From: Rhodospirillaceae bacterium UBA6608
GTDB lineage: Bacteria > Pseudomonadota > Alphaproteobacteria > Rhodospirillales_A > Casp-alpha2
Length of the DNA stretch: 26,476 nucleotides
Reading direction: 5' to 3'
Assembly: GCA_002433335.1 (NCBI GenBank)
Contig: DJHY01000307.1
Coordinates: 1-26,476, forward strand
Shown here: positions 15,645-23,442 of the stretch, one piece after another
How the letters are laid out: each line of letters opens with the position of its first letter
How positions within the stretch are numbered: position 1 is the first letter of the stretch
Notes under the pieces: generated by a model
Told to the model about the DNA's origin: nothing
The model's input: only the letters and a program-made list of their open reading frames with translations
Databases searched by the model: none
Program-made: the position numbers and the translations under genes

Positions 15645-16718
15645 ATGACAAAAGCATCGACATCGACCGAACAAGACGAAACCCGCTGGCGGCAGGTCAC
15701 GGACCGCGAACCCGGCGGCGATTTTCTATATGCCGTGACCAGCACGGGCGTCTATTGCCGCCCCGGTTGTTCGTCGCGCCTGCCGAAGCGCGAGAACGTT
15801 CGCTATTTCGACGATGGCCCAGCGGCGGAACGCGCCGGATTTCGCCCCTGCAAGCGCTGCCGCCCGGACAACGACAGACTGGTCGATCCGCGCTTGGCCG
15901 CAGTGGCCGAAGCCTGTCGCCGGATCGAGGCGGCGGAAACCCCGCCATCCTTGGATGAACTGGCCGAGATCACCGGCTACAGCGCCCATCACCTGCAACG
16001 TATGTTTCAGGGCATGGTCGGCGTCAGCCCCAAACAGTACGGCGACGCGGTCAAGGCCGAGCGCCTGCGCCGGGGCCTGAAAGCCGGGGACGGCGTGGCC
16101 GGGGCCTTGTACGGGGCAGGATATGGATCACCGTCGCGAGTCTATGAGAAATCCGCGGCCTTGTTGGGCATGACACCCGCCAGTTACGCCGCGGGCGGGC
16201 GCGGTGCGGAGATCCGCTTCGCGATCGCCGACAGCCCCATGGACCGTGTCCTGGCGGCGGCGACGGACAAGGGATTGTGCATGGTCTCCCTGGCGGCCGA
16301 GGACGATCTGTTGGAGGCGGAACTGCGCCGCGATTTTCCAGAAGCCCGGATCGAACGTGACGACGACCGCCTGAAACCGTTGATGGAGGACGTGCTGGCC
16401 TATCTGGATGGCCGGGCCCCCGCCACGACATTGCCGCTCGATATTCGCGCCACGTCCTTTCAATGGCAGGTCTGGCGCGCGCTGACGGCTATCCCACCCG
16501 GCGAAACCCGGACCTATGGCGAACTGGCGGCGCAACTGGGGCGCAGTGGCGCCGCCCGCGCCGTGGGCCGGGCCTGCGCCACCAACCCGGTGTCGCTGGT
16601 CATTCCCTGTCACCGGGCGGTCGGGGCCAATGGCGCGTTGACCGGATATCGCTGGGGCGTCGCGCGCAAGCGCGCCCTGCTCGCCCGCGAGCGGGGATTG
16701 AAGGAAGAAGACGCCTAG
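15645..16718 (+). CDS. ada: Ada: methylphosphotriester sensor, regulator and O6-methylguanine-DNA methyltransferase
   Basis: Ada repairs alkylated DNA by irreversible methyl transfer to its own cysteines and, once methylated, activates alkylation-response genes. The 357-residue protein has the N-terminal zinc/phosphotriester domain with Cys38, Cys42, Cys69 and Cys72, the same numbering as E. coli Ada (VYCRPGCSSRLPKRENVRYF, then FRPCKRC). An AraC-type helix-turn-helix part lies at about 90-180. The C-terminal methyltransferase domain has PCHRAVG with Cys322. Full-length and intact. Its stop overlaps the stop of convergent mmcB within a CTAG. No terminator separates the two genes. Confidence 0.96.
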   Translation: MTKASTSTEQDETRWRQVTDREPGGDFLYAVTSTGVYCRPGCSSRLPKRENVRYFDDGPAAERAGFRPCKRCRPDNDRLVDPRLAAVAEACRRIEAAETPPSLDELAEITGYSAHHLQRMFQGMVGVSPKQYGDAVKAERLRRGLKAGDGVAGALYGAGYGSPSRVYEKSAALLGMTPASYAAGGRGAEIRFAIADSPMDRVLAAATDKGLCMVSLAAEDDLLEAELRRDFPEARIERDDDRLKPLMEDVLAYLDGRAPATTLPLDIRATSFQWQVWRALTAIPPGETRTYGELAAQLGRSGAARAVGRACATNPVSLVIPCHRAVGANGALTGYRWGVARKRALLARERGLKEEDA

Positions 16719-17179
16719 CCGCGCACCAGCCGGTCAGCGGCGGCGCGGGCGAAATTAACCGTCTGCTTGCGCCGCCGGTTGCCGTTCAGAGGCGTTTCCG
16801 CCGCCGGCCGAAGGACAACTCCATCATGGGCATCGGCGACGATCAGACCCACGTCATCCGGCAACAAATGCTGCGGAAACCCCGGCGGTACGGCGAAATA
16901 GAACCAATCACAAAACGCGGGGTATTCGTGCCATTTGCCGTCGGCGCGAAAATCGTCCGGCGTGGATTTGACCTCGACGAACAGGAACCGCCCCTGCCCG
17001 TCCAATCCGGCCACATCTATCCGCCGCCGACTGGTCAACTTGAATTCGGCCAAGGGACTGAACCCCATACGCCACAGCATGCGGACGACGCCCCGGGTGA
17101 CGCCTTCCGTCAGTTGCGGGCGACTGTCACCGCACAATTCGGCTTCAAGCGGCAAGGCGTTGTTCATCATATGTTCCAT
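16715..17179 (-). CDS. mmcB: MmcB-family DNA repair protein (PD-(D/E)xK-like)
   Basis: MmcB proteins are alphaproteobacterial DNA-damage proteins. The sequence shows a nuclease-like core: RRRIDVAGLDGQGRFLFVEVK with Asp55, Glu69 and Lys71, the D-ExK signature of restriction-endonuclease-like folds. STPDDFRADGKWHEYPAFCDWFYFAVP follows directly. I chose the ATG at 17179 (154 residues) because AAGG sits just before it. ATG codons at 17170 and 17167 are also possible, and an upstream ATG at 17251 would leave only 5 bp to the divergent yjbQ. It converges on ada, another DNA damage gene, sharing the overlapping CTAG stop signals. Confidence 0.87.
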   Translation of the reverse strand: MEHMMNNALPLEAELCGDSRPQLTEGVTRGVVRMLWRMGFSPLAEFKLTSRRRIDVAGLDGQGRFLFVEVKSTPDDFRADGKWHEYPAFCDWFYFAVPPGFPQHLLPDDVGLIVADAHDGVVLRPAAETPLNGNRRRKQTVNFARAAADRLVRG

Positions 17180-17256
17180 GCTGCCTTCTTGAATACCCGC
17201 CCCACCCGACGCTGGCAAGTCTTGCCGGAACGGGGCCGCCGGGGTAAGCATCCGGG

Positions 17257-17676
17257 ATGCGACAGGCGCAGCATGAATTGACCTTGGCCACCGGCGGCCC
17301 CGGTCTTTACGAGATCACGGACGAGGTCGAGGCCTGGGTCCGTGACCAGGGCATGGGCAACGGTCTGCTGACCCTGTTCTGCCGCCATACCAGCGCATCC
17401 CTGACCGTGCAGGAAAACGCCGACCCGGACGTGCGCCGAGACCTGCAGACGTTCTTCGAACGCTTGGTCCGCGAAGACCCCTCGCTCTACCGCCACACGG
17501 CGGAGGGGCCCGACGACATGCCCGCCCATATCCGCAGCGCCCTGACCAACGTACAGCTGTCCGTGCCGGTCGCGGGGGGCCGCACGCAGCTCGGCACCTG
17601 GCAGGGAATCTACCTGTTCGAACACCGCCATCAGCCGCACCGCCGCCAGGTGTCCCTGCACCTGATGGGCGAATAG
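17257..17676 (+). CDS. YjbQ/UPF0047 family protein (secondary thiamine-phosphate synthase-like)
   Basis: The 139-residue protein has the family signature CRHTSASLTVQENADPDVRRDL (His44, Glu53) and GTWQGIYLFEHR near the C-terminus. The length is normal. Members can show weak thiamine-phosphate synthase activity in E. coli complementation, but their true physiological role is unsettled. The start is an ATG preceded by a short GGG stretch. It is divergent from mmcB. The next gene, encoding a small membrane protein, begins 15 bp after its stop. Confidence 0.92.
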   Translation: MRQAQHELTLATGGPGLYEITDEVEAWVRDQGMGNGLLTLFCRHTSASLTVQENADPDVRRDLQTFFERLVREDPSLYRHTAEGPDDMPAHIRSALTNVQLSVPVAGGRTQLGTWQGIYLFEHRHQPHRRQVSLHLMGE

Positions 17677-17691
17677 AGGGGACCGACGAGG

Positions 17692-18009
17692 ATGGATAAC
17701 GGCTGGCTGCTTCTGATCGCCCTGAGCTTGGCCGTGATCCTGGGCGTGATGCTGCGCAATCGGTTCCTCGGGCCCGAAACGCCGATCCGCCGATGGTTCG
17801 ATATCCGTGTCGCACCGACGGGGGGCAAGGTCGCGAAAGTCTTCTTCTATCTGACCCTCGTGGTTTGGCTGGTCATCTGGATCACCGCCGACGAAGACGG
17901 CCGCACCCGGTTCGAACGCCAGTTTCAATCCTTGATGAAGTCCGTCGAGCAGGGAATGGATACCCCCGCCGCCGACGCCCCGGCACCCGCGCCGGAGCCC
18001 CGGCCATGA
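17692..18009 (+). CDS. Small two-helix membrane protein of unknown function
   Basis: The 105-residue product has a hydrophobic segment at about residues 4-20 and a second at about 49-66, separated by a loop with ETPIRRWFDIRVAPTGGKVAK. It ends in an acidic/proline-alanine tail. I do not recognise the family. GGGGACCGACGAGG precedes the ATG. The stop overlaps the ATG of the TPR-oxygenase gene by 4 bp (ATGA at 18006-18009), so the two are likely co-translated and may work together, for example as a membrane tether. That functional link is inference. Confidence 0.75.
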   Translation: MDNGWLLLIALSLAVILGVMLRNRFLGPETPIRRWFDIRVAPTGGKVAKVFFYLTLVVWLVIWITADEDGRTRFERQFQSLMKSVEQGMDTPAADAPAPAPEPRP

Positions 18010-19760
18010 AGAAGCAAAAGGGCAAAGCCCGGCCGCCCCGCCCGAAAAAGCGGACCAAACGCCCCGCACCTGCGGCGGCACCCTCCCCCCGCGCGCATCC
18101 CCAGAATTCCCCAAGCCTTTCTCCGCTGGATCATTTCACCGGCCCGGACACCTTTGCCTTGGTCGAACAGGCCCGCGCCGCCCTGACCCGGGGCGATTGG
18201 CGCCGTGCGCGCGACCTGGGACGGCTGGCCTTGATGGCGGCGTCGGACGATGCCGATGCCCTGAACGTCACCGGGATCGCGGCCTTTCACCTGGGCGACC
18301 GGGCCGAGGCTCTAACCCTGTTCGACACCGCCCTGGCGTTTCACCCCGGCCATGGCGAGGCCTTGATGAACCGGGGCAATGTCCTGGCCGACATGGGGCA
18401 ATTGGACGCCGCCGAAGAAGCCTACAACCAGGCCGTCGCCGCCCTGCCCGGCAATAGCGGGGCCCGGTTCAACCGGGCGGTCCTGCGCGAGGTCTCGGGC
18501 CGCTTCGCCGAGGCCGAGGCCGACTTCCGCCAAATCCTGGCGCACGATCCGGGCGAGGCCGAAGCCCGCTTTCACCTGGCCAATATCATGAAGGCCCTGA
18601 ACCGCCTGAGCGAAGCCGTGGCCGAGTACGACCAAGTGTTGAAGGACGAGCCCGGACACGTCGGCGCGGCGACCAACCGGGGGGCGGCGCTTCAGGAATC
18701 CGGCAAGCCACTGGAAGCCCGCGCCGCCTATGAACAAGCGCTGAGCCTGGAGCCGAATCATCCGGATGCCCGCTACAATCTGGCAACGCTGCTTCAGGAA
18801 TCGGGGCATTCGGCGGAAGCCCTGCCCCATTACCAAGCCGTCATGGCCACCCGCCCGGACCATGCGGGAGCACAGGTCAATATCGCCTATGCCCTGCGGG
18901 AGTTGGGGCGGATGGATGAGGCCCTAGACGCCGCCCGCGAAACCGTGCGCCTCGCCCCTGATTACGACAAGGCCCGCGTCAATCTGGCCGATCAGTTGTT
19001 GGTCATGGGGCATGGGGCGGAGGCAGTCGCTGAAATCAGCGCTTTTCTAGACGACCATCCGGGCAATACCTCTGCCCTGGCGTTCCAGGCGATTGCCCTG
19101 ACCGAGACGGGCGACCGGGAAGGGGCGGCAAGGCTGCTTGATTTCGAGACGCTACTGCGCCCGACCGAGATCGCGGCACCCGAGGGGTATGCCGATGTCG
19201 CCGCTTTCAACCGCGCCCTGGCCCGCCATCTGCGCAAACATCCGTCCCTGGCCTATGCCCCGGCCAGCCACGCCACCCGTAAGGGCCGCCATTCGGGCGA
19301 ACTGCTGATCGGCGAAACAGGCCCCATTGCCGGGTTGGAACAAGTCATTCGCGACGTAGCCGAAGCCTATCGCGCCGATGTGGCGGGGGCCCTGCCCCCG
19401 GACCATCCGTTCCTGGCCCGCATCCCGGCGCGAACGCGGCTGTCGATCTGGGGTGTGGTCATGGAGGACCAGGGACAGCAAATCGCGCATATCCATCCGG
19501 CGGCCTGGCTGTCCGGCGTGTATTACCCCGAAATTCCCGACGTGGTTCGTGACGACGACCCGGCGCATCAGGGGTGGATCGAATTCGGCCGGCCGCCCAA
19601 GGACTTTCACTGCACCGCGGAACCTTTGGTGCGGCTGATCCGCCCGCGCGAGGGACTGATGCTGCTGTTCCCCAGCTACCTCTATCACGAGACGATCCCC
19701 TTCCACGCAACGGTGGAGCGCCTGTCCATCGCCTTCGACATCATGCCCGCCGATGGATAG
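18006..19760 (+). CDS. TPR-repeat protein with C-terminal 2-oxoglutarate/Fe(II) oxygenase domain
   Basis: The 584-residue protein starts with a very basic, proline-rich segment (KKQKGKARPPRPKKRTKRP). It continues with about nine TPR units (about residues 50-410; repeated motifs such as ALMNRGNVLADMGQLDAAEEAYNQAV) and ends in a putative 2OG-Fe(II) oxygenase domain. There, HIHPAAWLSGVYYPEIP gives His495/His497, LFPSYLYHETIPF gives His561, and Arg572 in VERLSIAFDI fits the 2-oxoglutarate carboxylate. Such fusions are common in proteobacteria, and protein hydroxylation with the TPRs as substrate binder is a plausible role. The substrate is unknown. The start is fixed by overlap with the preceding small membrane protein gene. 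Confidence 0.88.
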   Translation: MKKQKGKARPPRPKKRTKRPAPAAAPSPRAHPQNSPSLSPLDHFTGPDTFALVEQARAALTRGDWRRARDLGRLALMAASDDADALNVTGIAAFHLGDRAEALTLFDTALAFHPGHGEALMNRGNVLADMGQLDAAEEAYNQAVAALPGNSGARFNRAVLREVSGRFAEAEADFRQILAHDPGEAEARFHLANIMKALNRLSEAVAEYDQVLKDEPGHVGAATNRGAALQESGKPLEARAAYEQALSLEPNHPDARYNLATLLQESGHSAEALPHYQAVMATRPDHAGAQVNIAYALRELGRMDEALDAARETVRLAPDYDKARVNLADQLLVMGHGAEAVAEISAFLDDHPGNTSALAFQAIALTETGDREGAARLLDFETLLRPTEIAAPEGYADVAAFNRALARHLRKHPSLAYAPASHATRKGRHSGELLIGETGPIAGLEQVIRDVAEAYRADVAGALPPDHPFLARIPARTRLSIWGVVMEDQGQQIAHIHPAAWLSGVYYPEIPDVVRDDDPAHQGWIEFGRPPKDFHCTAEPLVRLIRPREGLMLLFPSYLYHETIPFHATVERLSIAFDIMPADG

Positions 19761-19831
19761 ATACAAGTTTCTGACCCGAAATACCGGCCATTCTATTGCG
19801 CCTGCGAAAGGCAGCGTTGTACAGTCCCCGA

Positions 19832-20266
19832 ATGTATAAGGTCTTGCAGATCAGGAAATCCGCTTCGCGTCCCGCGATCCGCCGTCGGCCGATCGCGCGG
19901 GTGGCGATCAGCGGCCTGTTGCTGCTGTCTTATTTGGTGCCGCTGCTGGCCGTCATGGCCATGCCCTCACCGGCCAGCGCGCGAGAGGCCAAGCTTTTTG
20001 CCGACCTTCGCGCCGGCATCTGTTCGCAGCGCCAACCGGCCAGCGAAGACCCTGACCAGGACAGCAAATTCAATGGCGCACGCGCCAATTGCGTGCTGTG
20101 CAAACATCCGGCATCCCCTGCGCCGGACGGCCTTGCGGCCCGCGTGTGGCAGGATCTCGCTTGGGTTCGGGTCGAAGCTCAAGTCCCGCCCCGCGATCTG
20201 GCCGTTCACGACCAAATCGCCCAGCGAACCAAGCCGCCACGCGGCCCGCCGCTTTTCTCCGCCTGA
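19832..20266 (+). CDS. DUF2946-type protein upstream of a copper receptor
   Basis: The 144-residue product has a basic N-terminus, a hydrophobic segment at about residues 24-44 and a likely signal cleavage after the ASA at 48-50. The outer part carries Cys64 (GICSQ) and a CxxC (Cys87, Cys90 in NCVLCKHP), ending in KPPRGPP. This layout matches DUF2946 proteins, which often sit next to copper-related TonB-dependent receptors. Function is not established; metal binding through the cysteines is a reasonable guess. The start is uncertain: ATG at 19832 lacks a clear ribosome site, and a TTG at 19796 is in frame. The receptor gene follows after 122 bp. Confidence 0.7.
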   Translation: MYKVLQIRKSASRPAIRRRPIARVAISGLLLLSYLVPLLAVMAMPSPASAREAKLFADLRAGICSQRQPASEDPDQDSKFNGARANCVLCKHPASPAPDGLAARVWQDLAWVRVEAQVPPRDLAVHDQIAQRTKPPRGPPLFSA

Positions 20267-20351
20267 CAATCTGACCACGCCGGTTTTCCGCCTGCTGCCC
20301 TCCCTTCGTCCGCGAAGCAACGGCACCGGTGGATGAACGGCCAGGCTTTTC

Positions 20352-20371
20352 GGAACCGAACGACCGGTTCC
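20352..20371 (+). promoter_or_regulatory. Inverted repeat just before the copper receptor ribosome site
   Basis: GGAACCG (20352-20358) and CGGTTCC (20365-20371) form a perfect 7-bp inverted repeat with a 6-nt loop, 17 bp before the ATG and 5 bp before the GGAGAA ribosome site. It could act as an operator or an mRNA hairpin limiting translation. No T-run follows, so it is not a typical terminator. Confidence 0.35.
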
Positions 20372-20388
20372 CATGCGGAGAATATCGA

Positions 20389-22569
20389 ATGTTTATCCCG
20401 ACCCTGCGGGGCTGCCTGTTGGCGGCGACCGCCCTTACATCCGTCTCGTTCGCGCAGACCAGCGCCCATGCCCAAGATCCGGCGGAAACCACGGAAATCT
20501 GCCAGGCCCTGACGCCCGAAACTGAAATCAAAAAAGACAAGAGCACGTCCGAAACGACCCCTGTCACTCTGCCCGAGGTCCGATCCTACGGCCAATCGAC
20601 CAACCCCAATCAGGTCGTTCTCGAACCGTCGGTCGACTACGTGTTTCCGGCATCCGATGCCTCCGACGTGTTGCAGTCCATCCCCGGAATCAGCGTCAGC
20701 CGCATGGGCGGACACGGCGGCGATCCCGCCATTCGCGGGCAGTCGCAAACCCGGATCAACATCATCGACGACGGTGCCTTCATCCATGGCGGCTGCCCCA
20801 ACCGGATGGACCCGCCGACGGCCTACATGAGCACCGAGGCAATCGACAGCCTGATCGTCGACAAGGGCTATGCAACCGTCGCCAACGGACCCGGCGGGTC
20901 GGGCGGCACCGTCCGCGCCGAGCGCAAGGCCCCGATCTTCGAAGCCGACAAACCCTATCAGGGATCGGTCTACGGCGGATTGAATTCCAACGCCTGGACC
21001 CGCAGCGCCGGGGGCGACATTTCGGCGGGCACCGACTGGGGCTACATCCGGGGTGAAGGAAATTACGAATTCGCCCAGGACTACCGCGACGGGGACAACC
21101 GAAGTGTACGCACCGGTTTTTCAAGCCATGGCGGCCGCGTTGAAATGGGTCTGACGCCCACCACCGACGACTTGATCCGCGTCAGCGTCCAGGCAGAGCG
21201 GATCGAAGACGCCCTGTTCGCCGGATCCGGCATGGATTCTCCCTTGTCCGAAACCTTGGTCGTGCGCACCAGCTTCGGCCATGACTTCGAACCGGGCGGT
21301 CTCTTGACCCGCTTCGATGCGTCCGCCTATGGCGGCAATGTCGACCACATCATGGACAACTACACCCTGCGCGACCGCACCGGCATGGTGATGAAGGTCG
21401 ATTCCTCGTCCGATACGTTCGGCGGCCGCATGGGCTTTAAGGGTGAAACCCACGGCTTTACGTTCAAGGTCGGCACGGATGTGCAGGTCAACAACCGCGA
21501 CGCCGTCCGCTTCATGGGACAGCGGGAGGACGTCAACGCGGGCGATGAATCGCGCATTCAGTCCTACACGTGGCCCGGCATCAGCCTATCAGTGGTCGGG
21601 TTCTATGCCGAGGCAGAGCGGCCCGTCGCCCCGGGCCACACCCTGATCGGGGGCGTACGCTACGACCGCGTCGATTTCTCCGCCGATAAGGCCGACCGGG
21701 TCGCCATCATGCCAGGCCAATCGGCCAACACGCTGTATCAGAACTATTACGGCGTGACCGCGGAAGACCGGGACGAAAACAACTTCGGCGGCTTGCTGCG
21801 ATACGAAGTGGCACTGGACAAGAACGTCACCTTGTTCGCGGGATTATCGCGTAGCGTCCGCACCGCCGACGCGACGGAGCGCGGCATCGCGGCCAATAAC
21901 ACCACCGCATCCAGCCGATGGGTCGGGCGGCCGGACATCGCCCCGGAAAAACACCACCAGGTCGATATCGGCGCCGAAGCCTCTTATTCCAATTGGACCA
22001 TCGGCGGCACCGTCTACTACGACCGGGTCAAGGATTTCATCCTGCGTGATCTGGCGCGTGGTCAGGACGGCATCCTGCTGAGCGACAACGCGACCGTTTA
22101 TCGCAACGTCGACGCCACCCTGGCCGGGTTCGAAGTCTCGGGTAAGGTTCGGTTCCTCGACGCTTGGTCGTTCGGCGCGCAAGCAGCCTTCACCTATGGC
22201 CAGAACGAGGAAGACAACCGCGCCCTGGCGCAAATCCCGCCACTGGAGTTGACCAGCACCTTGGAGCATCGGACCGAGGATTGGATGGTCGGCGTCCGCA
22301 TGCGGGCGGCCTTCCGCCAGCCGCGTGCCGATGTGGAAACCAACTTCAACAGCGGCCTGGATGTCGGCAAGACCGGCGGCTACGCCGTGTTCGACCTGTA
22401 CAGCGAGGTCATGGCGTTGGAGCCGGTTTCGATCTCGTTCGGCGTGACGAACCTGTTCGATCAGACCTATGCCAACCACTTGAGCCGGTCAAGCTCGTTC
22501 GACCCGGAAGTGGTGCAGGTCAACGAACCGGGCCGTTCGTTCTTCCTGCGGGCCAGTGCAACCTTCTAG
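20389..22569 (+). CDS. TonB-dependent copper receptor, OprC/NosA-like
   Basis: This is an outer-membrane beta-barrel that imports copper using TonB energy. The 726-residue precursor has a signal peptide (cleavage near AHA-QD, about residue 28), a plug domain with DVLQSIPGISVSRMGGHGGDP and IRGQSQTRINIIDDGA, and a barrel ending in the aromatic SFFLRASATF. GGCPNRMDPPT (Cys136, Met140) is the CxxxM motif that binds copper in Pseudomonas OprC. His320-x-Met322 (DHIMDNYTLR) matches, by spacing from memory, the OprC His-x-Met pair. The start is the ATG at 20389 with GGAGAA (20377-20382) upstream; an earlier GTG at 20329 would spoil the signal peptide. The end overlaps the tonB start by 14 bp. Confidence 0.93.
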   Translation: MFIPTLRGCLLAATALTSVSFAQTSAHAQDPAETTEICQALTPETEIKKDKSTSETTPVTLPEVRSYGQSTNPNQVVLEPSVDYVFPASDASDVLQSIPGISVSRMGGHGGDPAIRGQSQTRINIIDDGAFIHGGCPNRMDPPTAYMSTEAIDSLIVDKGYATVANGPGGSGGTVRAERKAPIFEADKPYQGSVYGGLNSNAWTRSAGGDISAGTDWGYIRGEGNYEFAQDYRDGDNRSVRTGFSSHGGRVEMGLTPTTDDLIRVSVQAERIEDALFAGSGMDSPLSETLVVRTSFGHDFEPGGLLTRFDASAYGGNVDHIMDNYTLRDRTGMVMKVDSSSDTFGGRMGFKGETHGFTFKVGTDVQVNNRDAVRFMGQREDVNAGDESRIQSYTWPGISLSVVGFYAEAERPVAPGHTLIGGVRYDRVDFSADKADRVAIMPGQSANTLYQNYYGVTAEDRDENNFGGLLRYEVALDKNVTLFAGLSRSVRTADATERGIAANNTTASSRWVGRPDIAPEKHHQVDIGAEASYSNWTIGGTVYYDRVKDFILRDLARGQDGILLSDNATVYRNVDATLAGFEVSGKVRFLDAWSFGAQAAFTYGQNEEDNRALAQIPPLELTSTLEHRTEDWMVGVRMRAAFRQPRADVETNFNSGLDVGKTGGYAVFDLYSEVMALEPVSISFGVTNLFDQTYANHLSRSSSFDPEVVQVNEPGRSFFLRASATF

Positions 22570-23437
22570 CCCACATATCGGTCTGGGCCGTCCGCTGGAC
22601 GGCCCAGGTCCCGCCACGCTGGTGGCGGGGCTGACCTCTGTCGCGATCCATATCGGATTGGCGGCTTGGTTCTTTGCGTCCGGGGGTAGCCCGGACAGCG
22701 CACCCCCACCTGCCGGCATTGCGACGGCGTTCGAGGTCACGTTGATGACCGAGCCGTCGTCGCAACCCGCGCAACCGGCGCAGCCCGAACCGGTGATTTA
22801 CGAAACACCTATCGAAGACGTCGTGGCTGTCGAACCGCAGCCGGATATTATTGAGCCGGTGGAGCCGGTGGAAACCGCCGAGGCGGTGCCGGTGGAAACC
22901 GAAGCCCCCAGGGAAGTCGCAACGGAACCGGTCGCGCAGCTGGCCGCAGTCCAGCCGCCCGCCCGCCCGAAACGCCCAGCCCCTCAGCCCCCGACCCAAA
23001 AAGCGAAAGCGCCGCCCCCGGCGCCGCCGCAAACCGACCATGCCACGAAAGCGGCGGAGGCAAGCGCGCCGCCACCCAAGGGGGCGCAAGTTCCCATTGC
23101 CCAGATTGCCGCCAAGAACATCGGCGCCCATGGAACTGAAACGGCTGTTGTCGAAAAGCCGGCGACGTTCCCCGGCTACCTGGCCAACCCGGCCCCGGCC
23201 TATCCGGCGAGCGAGTTGCGGCGCGGCCGCGAAGGCCTGGTCGTGCTGCTGGTACGTGTCACGCCGAACGGACGGGCAGACGATATCTCAATTCAGAAAT
23301 CGTCCGGTATTTCCGCATTCGACCGTGAAGCGGTACGGGCCGTCCGCCGGTGGCGGTTCTTGCCCGCGACCAAAAATGGCCAGCCCGTGTTCGGCCTTGT
23401 CAAAGTGCCGATCCGCTTCACGCTGCGAAAGTCCTGA
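22556..23437 (+). CDS. tonB: TonB energy-transducing protein
   Basis: The 293-residue protein has one N-terminal transmembrane helix (about residues 21-41) containing a histidine, SVAIHIGLAAWFF. A long proline/glutamate-rich periplasm-spanning linker with PEPVIYE, EPVEPVE and PPAPPQ stretches occupies about 55-190. The C-terminal TonB domain (about 205-293) has YPASELRRGREGLVVLLVRV and FDREAVRAVRRWRFLPAT. It couples the inner-membrane proton gradient to the receptor's TonB box. The start is a GTG at 22556 inside the receptor's last codons, implying co-translation and a dedicated TonB. No exbB or exbD is visible downstream. Confidence 0.92.
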   Translation: MQPSSPHIGLGRPLDGPGPATLVAGLTSVAIHIGLAAWFFASGGSPDSAPPPAGIATAFEVTLMTEPSSQPAQPAQPEPVIYETPIEDVVAVEPQPDIIEPVEPVETAEAVPVETEAPREVATEPVAQLAAVQPPARPKRPAPQPPTQKAKAPPPAPPQTDHATKAAEASAPPPKGAQVPIAQIAAKNIGAHGTETAVVEKPATFPGYLANPAPAYPASELRRGREGLVVLLVRVTPNGRADDISIQKSSGISAFDREAVRAVRRWRFLPATKNGQPVFGLVKVPIRFTLRKS

Positions 23438-23442
23438 GACGG

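Noticed and set aside
19796..19831. Promoter-like TTGCGC and TACAGT with 18-bp spacing giving a leaderless DUF2946 mRNA
   Set aside because: Both boxes are weak matches and the spacing alone is not enough to claim a promoter in GC-rich DNA.
20389..22569. Calling the receptor BtuB because of the nearby B12 genes
   Set aside because: The GGCPNRMDPPT motif and HxM pair are those of copper receptors, and the neighbouring genes are copper-like rather than corrinoid transport genes.
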